NCBI GenBank assembly: GCA_011057175.1 | Contig: DSBZ01000181.1 | Coordinates: 1 to 9,035 of the forward strand | Length of the DNA stretch: 9,035 nt | From: Candidatus Acetothermia bacterium | Lineage (GTDB): Bacteria > Bipolaricaulota > Bipolaricaulia > Bipolaricaulales > Bipolaricaulaceae | Direction of reading: 5' to 3' | Shown: one piece after another, positions 7,353 through 9,035 of the stretch | Layout: the number at the start of each line of letters is the position of its first letter | How positions within the stretch are numbered: the first letter of the stretch is position 1 | Made by a program: the position numbers and the translations under genes | Notes under the pieces: model-generated | What the model was told of the DNA's origin: nothing | The model's input: the letters and a program-made list of their open reading frames with translations, nothing else | Databases searched by the model: none

Positions 7353-7568
7353 TTAGGGCCTGTCCTCGTAGGGGAGCAGGGCGAGCTTGCGGGCGCGGTC
7401 GATCTCGGTTGCCATCCAGTTCTGGTGCTTGGCGCACAGCCGCGATACCCGCCGCGAGAGGATCTTCCCGCGGCGGTTCATGAACTGGCGGAGCGTCTCG
7501 GGATCCGTATACCGCAGCTTCAACCCTTGGTCACACACGCGGCACACCCGGCGCTGGTGTTGCGTCAT
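7353..7568 (-). CDS. rpsR: 30S ribosomal protein bS18
   Basis: A 71-residue match to bS18: a basic N-terminus, TLRQFMNRRGKILSRRVSRLCAKHQNWMATEIDRARKL in the RNA-binding core, and the family-typical end LALLPYEDR. bS18 binds the 30S platform as a heterodimer with bS6, encoded two genes upstream. C9-x2-C12 and C45-x2-H48 suggest a zinc-binding form. The start is ATG 7568, which overlaps the ssb stop by one base (TGATG); a TTG one codon upstream is less likely. A good SD (AGGAGG, 7584-7579) lies 10 bases upstream within the end of ssb. Confidence 0.95.
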   Translation of the reverse strand: MTQHQRRVCRVCDQGLKLRYTDPETLRQFMNRRGKILSRRVSRLCAKHQNWMATEIDRARKLALLPYEDRP

Positions 7569-7990
7569 CAAAACGGAACCTCCTCTTCCGGTGGGGTCTC
7601 CACCTCTTCCTCGGGCTCGGCGGCCTCCGGCGCGGCGGCCGACTCCGCGGACTCCGGCTTGCTGCCCAAGAAGTGCACGGATTGAGCGACCACCTCGGAG
7701 ATCCGTCGCCGGTCCCCGTTCTGGGTCGTGAACGAACGCACCTGAAGCCTCCCGTCCACCGCGACCAAGCGGCCCTTACGCAGGTACTGGGCGCAGTTCT
7801 CACCCTGCTTCCCCCATACAACGATGGGGATGAAGTTCTCCTCCTTCTCCTGCGCTCCCGTCTTCGGGTTCTGCCACACGCGGTTCACCGCCACGGTGAA
7901 CCGGGCCAAAGCCTGCCCGGACTGGGTGTAACGAAGATCGGGGTCCGCGGTGAGGCGGCCGGTGAGGAGGACCCGATTGACATCGCTCAT
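7568..7990 (-). CDS. ssb: Single-stranded DNA-binding protein SSB
   Basis: A 140-residue SSB. Residues 1-105 form the OB fold (MSDVNRVLLTGRLTADPDLRYT, then ARFTVAVNR, FIPIVVWGKQGENCAQYL, and KGRLVAVDGRLQVRSF), with the aromatic residues expected to stack on ssDNA (W39 and W59). An acidic, Ala/Pro-rich linker (about 113-134) leads to EEEVPF, the version here of the DDDIPF tip that recruits repair and replication partners. SSB binds single-stranded DNA as a homotetramer at forks and repair sites. The gene starts one base after the rpsF stop, has no strong SD and is probably translationally coupled. The rpsF-ssb-rpsR order is common in bacteria. Confidence 0.96.
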   Translation of the reverse strand: MSDVNRVLLTGRLTADPDLRYTQSGQALARFTVAVNRVWQNPKTGAQEKEENFIPIVVWGKQGENCAQYLRKGRLVAVDGRLQVRSFTTQNGDRRRISEVVAQSVHFLGSKPESAESAAAPEAAEPEEEVETPPEEEVPF

Positions 7991-7991
7991 C

Positions 7992-8294
7992 CTACTTTCC
8001 GTTCACCCGCACGGTCTGGTAGCGGAGGAAGGCATCGTCCATCGCCAGCTTCTCCTCCACTCTGCGCACCCGATCCGAGGGGAGGGTGAAGGTGACGAGG
8101 ACGTAGTACCCCTCACGAAAGTGGTCGATCTCGTAGGCCAGGATGCGGGCGCCCCATTCATCCGTGGTTTGGATGGCACCATCCTCCGCCTCGATGGCCT
8201 GTTGGACCTTGGCGATCTTGGACCGCCGTCCCTGTTCATCCAGGTCGGGACGAAGGATGTACACCATCTCATAGTCGCGTACCTCACCAGCCAC
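7992..8294 (-). CDS. rpsF: 30S ribosomal protein bS6
   Basis: A bS6 protein of about 100 residues: RDYEMVYILRPDLDE at the N-terminus, ILAYEIDHFREGYYVLVTFTLPSD in the middle, and an end at FLRYQTVRVN. It folds as a ferredoxin-like domain and pairs with bS18 on the 30S platform. GTG 8294 is preferred as the start because the strong SD AAAGGAGG (8309-8302) lies 7 bases upstream. The in-frame ATG 8300 would be only 1 base from the SD and would add two residues. It is the first gene of the operon, with its own promoter at 8334-8362. The SD can fold into a hairpin, a possible translational control point. Confidence 0.94.
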   Translation of the reverse strand: MAGEVRDYEMVYILRPDLDEQGRRSKIAKVQQAIEAEDGAIQTTDEWGARILAYEIDHFREGYYVLVTFTLPSDRVRRVEEKLAMDDAFLRYQTVRVNGK

Positions 8295-8300
8295 CAGCAT

Positions 8301-8315
8301 TCCTCCTTTGGAGAA
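8301..8315 (-). promoter_or_regulatory. rpsF ribosome binding site within a small hairpin
   Basis: In the minus-strand mRNA, TTCTCC (8315-8310), a three-base AAA loop and GGAGGA (8306-8301) can form a 6-bp stem containing one T-G wobble. This buries most of the SD of rpsF. The SD decides the start: it is correctly spaced for GTG 8294 and too close to ATG 8300. Autoregulation by the S6:S18 complex is known for rpsF leaders in other bacteria, but I do not see that motif clearly here. Confidence 0.5.
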
Positions 8316-8333
8316 GGTCTCGTGTCAAGCGGA

Positions 8334-8362
8334 ACTCTACTCACCTCGCCGCCGCCCGTCAA
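8334..8362 (-). promoter_or_regulatory. Sigma70-type promoter of the rpsF operon
   Basis: On the minus strand, TTGACG (8362-8357, 5/6 match) and TAGAGT (8339-8334, 4/6 match) are separated by exactly 17 bases. The predicted start near 8327 leaves a leader of about 33 bases before GTG 8294. It is the only clear promoter seen for the five-gene minus operon. It lies back to back with the HU promoter, with 41 bases between the two -35 elements; that gap holds TTTCCCCGGAAA (8368-8379), a short inverted repeat. Confidence 0.6.
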
Positions 8363-8403
8363 CCGTTTTTCCCCGGAAAGGGGCATGGGAAGTACGTTCG
8401 CAC

Positions 8404-8432
8404 TTGACAAGGGGGAGAAAGCGCTCTATACT
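8404..8432 (+). promoter_or_regulatory. Strong sigma70-type promoter of the HU gene
   Basis: A perfect -35 TTGACA (8404-8409), a 17-base spacer and a -10 TATACT (8427-8432, 5/6 match). The predicted start near 8439 gives a leader of about 27 bases containing the SD-like GGAGGGGG (8451-8458). The -10 sits inside an inverted repeat, GCGCT (8421-8425) and AGCGC (8433-8437), which could be an operator. Confidence 0.8.
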
Positions 8433-8465
8433 AGCGCATCTTTGACCCAGGGAGGGGGTGTTACG

Positions 8466-8789
8466 ATGAACAAGGGAGAGCTGGTAGATCGGATTGCACA
8501 GCGGACTGGGCTTACGAAGAAGGACGCCCGGAAGGCGCTCGATGCCACGATTGATATCGTCACGGAGAGCATCGCTGCCAACGAGGAGGTCCTGCTGACG
8601 GGGTTCGGGAAGTTCGAGGTGCGCACGCGGAAGCAGTCGCAGCGCATCAACCCGCAGACCCAGCGGCGGATCATGGTGCCGGCGAAGGTCGTTCCGGCGT
8701 TCAAGCCTGGTAAGAACCTGAAGACCCTGGTCGCCAAGCGACTGAAGGCCGTGGAGCAGCGCGGCAAGCTCACGGTGAAGAAGGGCTGA
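8466..8789 (+). CDS. HU-family nucleoid DNA-binding protein
   Basis: A 107-residue HU/IHF-family protein that bends and compacts DNA as a dimer. The helical N-terminus is MNKGELVDRIAQRTGLTKKDARKAL, followed by LLTGFGKFEVRTRKQSQR. The beta-arm has INPQTQRRIMVPAKVVPAFKPGKNLK, where most HU proteins have GRNPQTG; the intercalating Pro after Asn is kept. It is about 17 residues longer than the usual 90, with a basic tail (KRLKAVEQRGKLTVKKG) that may add DNA contacts. The frame is open far upstream, but ATG 8466 fits the promoter, the SD (GGAGG, 8451-8455, 10 bases upstream) and the family N-terminus. HU and IHF subunits cannot be told apart safely; HU is more likely. It is a single gene followed by two hairpins. 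Confidence 0.95.
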   Translation: MNKGELVDRIAQRTGLTKKDARKALDATIDIVTESIAANEEVLLTGFGKFEVRTRKQSQRINPQTQRRIMVPAKVVPAFKPGKNLKTLVAKRLKAVEQRGKLTVKKG

Positions 8790-8803
8790 CGCGCTCGCGT
8801 CAG
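8786..8803 (+). terminator. Hairpin overlapping the HU stop codon
   Basis: CTGACGC (8786-8792) and GCGTCAG (8797-8803) form a perfect 7-bp stem with a GCTC loop. The TGA stop of the HU gene (8787-8789) lies in the first arm. GGGTGAG follows, with no T-run, so it is a weak terminator candidate or a 3'-end stabiliser paired with the larger hairpin downstream. Confidence 0.4.
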
Positions 8804-8810
8804 GGGTGAG

Positions 8811-8840
8811 GTGGGCGGCTGCCGGAAGGGAGCCGCCCAC
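8811..8840. terminator. Strong hairpin downstream of HU
   Basis: GTGGGCGGCT (8811-8820) and AGCCGCCCAC (8831-8840) form a perfect 10-bp stem; the loop GCCGGAAGGG can close further as CC-GGAA-GG. It lies 21 bases after the HU stop and is followed by GCTCGGTTGT, which is only modestly T-rich. It is the best candidate for the end of the HU transcript, and may also stop transcription arriving on the minus strand. Confidence 0.55.
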
Positions 8841-8841
8841 G

Positions 8842-8978
8842 CTCGGTTGTGCCGCTGGTTCGAGGAGGTGGCTTCCCGCCACCGGCCGCTGTGCGGTGAG
8901 GCCGGTCGGAGCCAGCTAGCCCGCGCCTTCGCGTCCTTACGAGCGGAAGGGTTCCGCTCCCCAGGGGACTGACCCGAG
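8842..8978. ncRNA. Dense nested inverted repeats: possible structured RNA, strand unresolved
   Basis: No credible protein frame is present. On the plus strand CTCGG (8842-8846) can pair with CCGAG (8974-8978), closing the whole segment. Inside, GCTGGTTC (8854-8861) pairs with GAGCCAGC (8909-8916, one wobble) around two hairpins: GGTGGC-TTCCC-GCCACC (8867-8883) and CCGGCC-12 nt-GGCCGG (8882-8905, sharing two bases with the first). A third hairpin is GAGCGGAA-GGG-TTCCGCTC (8941-8959, 8 bp), flanked by GTCC (8933-8936) and GGAC (8966-8969). This is more nested pairing than I expect from chance, although GC-rich DNA pairs easily. I cannot match it to tRNA, tmRNA, SRP RNA, RNase P RNA or 6S RNA. 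A promoter-like element faces it on the minus strand. Confidence 0.35.
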
Positions 8979-9005
8979 TGTAGCCCGCGCCACCCTCGCG
9001 GTCAA
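8977..9005 (-). promoter_or_regulatory. Promoter-like element on the minus strand upstream of the structured segment
   Basis: TTGACC (9005-9000, 5/6 match) and TACACT (8982-8977, 4/6 match) are spaced by exactly 17 bases on the minus strand. Transcription would start near 8970 and run through the structured segment towards the hairpins after HU, giving an RNA of up to about 160 bases with no protein frame. The predicted start would exclude the outer closing stem, which argues that either this promoter or that stem is not real. Confidence 0.4.
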
Positions 9006-9030
9006 GGATAGAGACGGTCGAGGGTCCTTG
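9003..9030. repeat. Short inverted repeat at the right edge
   Basis: CAAGGA (9003-9008) and TCCTTG (9025-9030) are perfect 6-base arms around a 16-base spacer. It could be a weak hairpin at the end of a gene lying to the right. Nothing else is identifiable between 9006 and 9035. Confidence 0.25.
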
Positions 9031-9035
9031 GGAAC

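Noticed and set aside
7950..8465. An in-frame upstream extension of HU giving 279 codons
   Set aside because: The extension runs antisense through rpsF. The promoter, SD and family N-terminus all place the start at 8466.
8811..8840. SRP (4.5S) RNA, because the loop contains CCGGAAGG like the SRP GGAA tetraloop
   Set aside because: The asymmetric CAGG/AGCAG internal loop required for SRP RNA is missing; the stem is a perfect 10-bp helix as expected of a terminator.
8842..8978. tRNA (GGTTCGA looks like a T-arm), 6S RNA (CAGTCCCCTG on the minus strand) or cobalamin riboswitch (GGAGCCAGC)
   Set aside because: No 7-bp acceptor stem or paired T-arm surrounds GGTTCGA. The fold is multibranched rather than the long rod with central bubble of 6S. 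The ordered core boxes of the cobalamin riboswitch are absent.
9002..9035. C-terminus of a minus-strand gene entering from the right (FPRTLDRLYP then TGA at 9004-9002)
   Set aside because: Ten residues are too few to support a gene call; possible, but not claimable from this window.

Overview
The window is GC-rich bacterial chromosome with no sign of phage, transposon or CRISPR. Bacterial markers are bS6, bS18, SSB, HU and sigma70-type promoters (TTGACA-17-TATACT before HU). Gene packing is tight, with gaps of 1-9 bases inside the main operon. The lineage cannot be fixed from the sequence alone. The fused one-carbon enzyme and the unusual operon content suggest an uncultured, deeply branching phylum; Bipolaricaulota (OP1/Acetothermia) is only a guess.

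Layout, left to right: (1) 1-555, minus: a secreted phospholipase D/Nuc-type protein, cut by the left edge. (2) 556-577: a 22-base divergent gap with -10-like hexamers overlapping on the two strands, compatible with two leaderless transcripts. (3) 578-2986, plus: a Lon-type ATP-dependent protease of the AAA_32/Lon_C architecture. (4) 3024-8294, minus: a compact operon read right to left as rpsF, ssb, rpsR, a nucleotidyltransferase-like gene of unknown function, and a 1069-residue fusion of serine hydroxymethyltransferase (SHMT), a middle domain that looks like a decayed GcvT/YgfZ folate-binding unit, and a complete glycine-cleavage T-protein (GcvT). (5) 8301-8465: back-to-back promoters for rpsF (minus) and HU (plus). 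(6) 8466-8789, plus: an HU-family DNA-binding protein followed by two hairpins. (7) 8841-9035: no credible protein gene, but dense nested inverted repeats that could encode a structured RNA, plus a promoter-like element on the minus strand.

The operon begins as the common rpsF-ssb-rpsR cluster. Where rplI (bL9) often follows, it continues into the unknown nucleotidyltransferase-like gene and the SHMT-GcvT fusion, tying one-carbon/glycine/serine metabolism to ribosomal protein expression. SHMT and GcvT both make or use 5,10-methylene-tetrahydrofolate and glycine, so the fusion plausibly couples serine/glycine interconversion to glycine cleavage or its reverse. The most notable points are the three-part fusion with an insertion near the SHMT active site, the operon composition, the near-symmetric divergent promoter, and the structured region at the right end.
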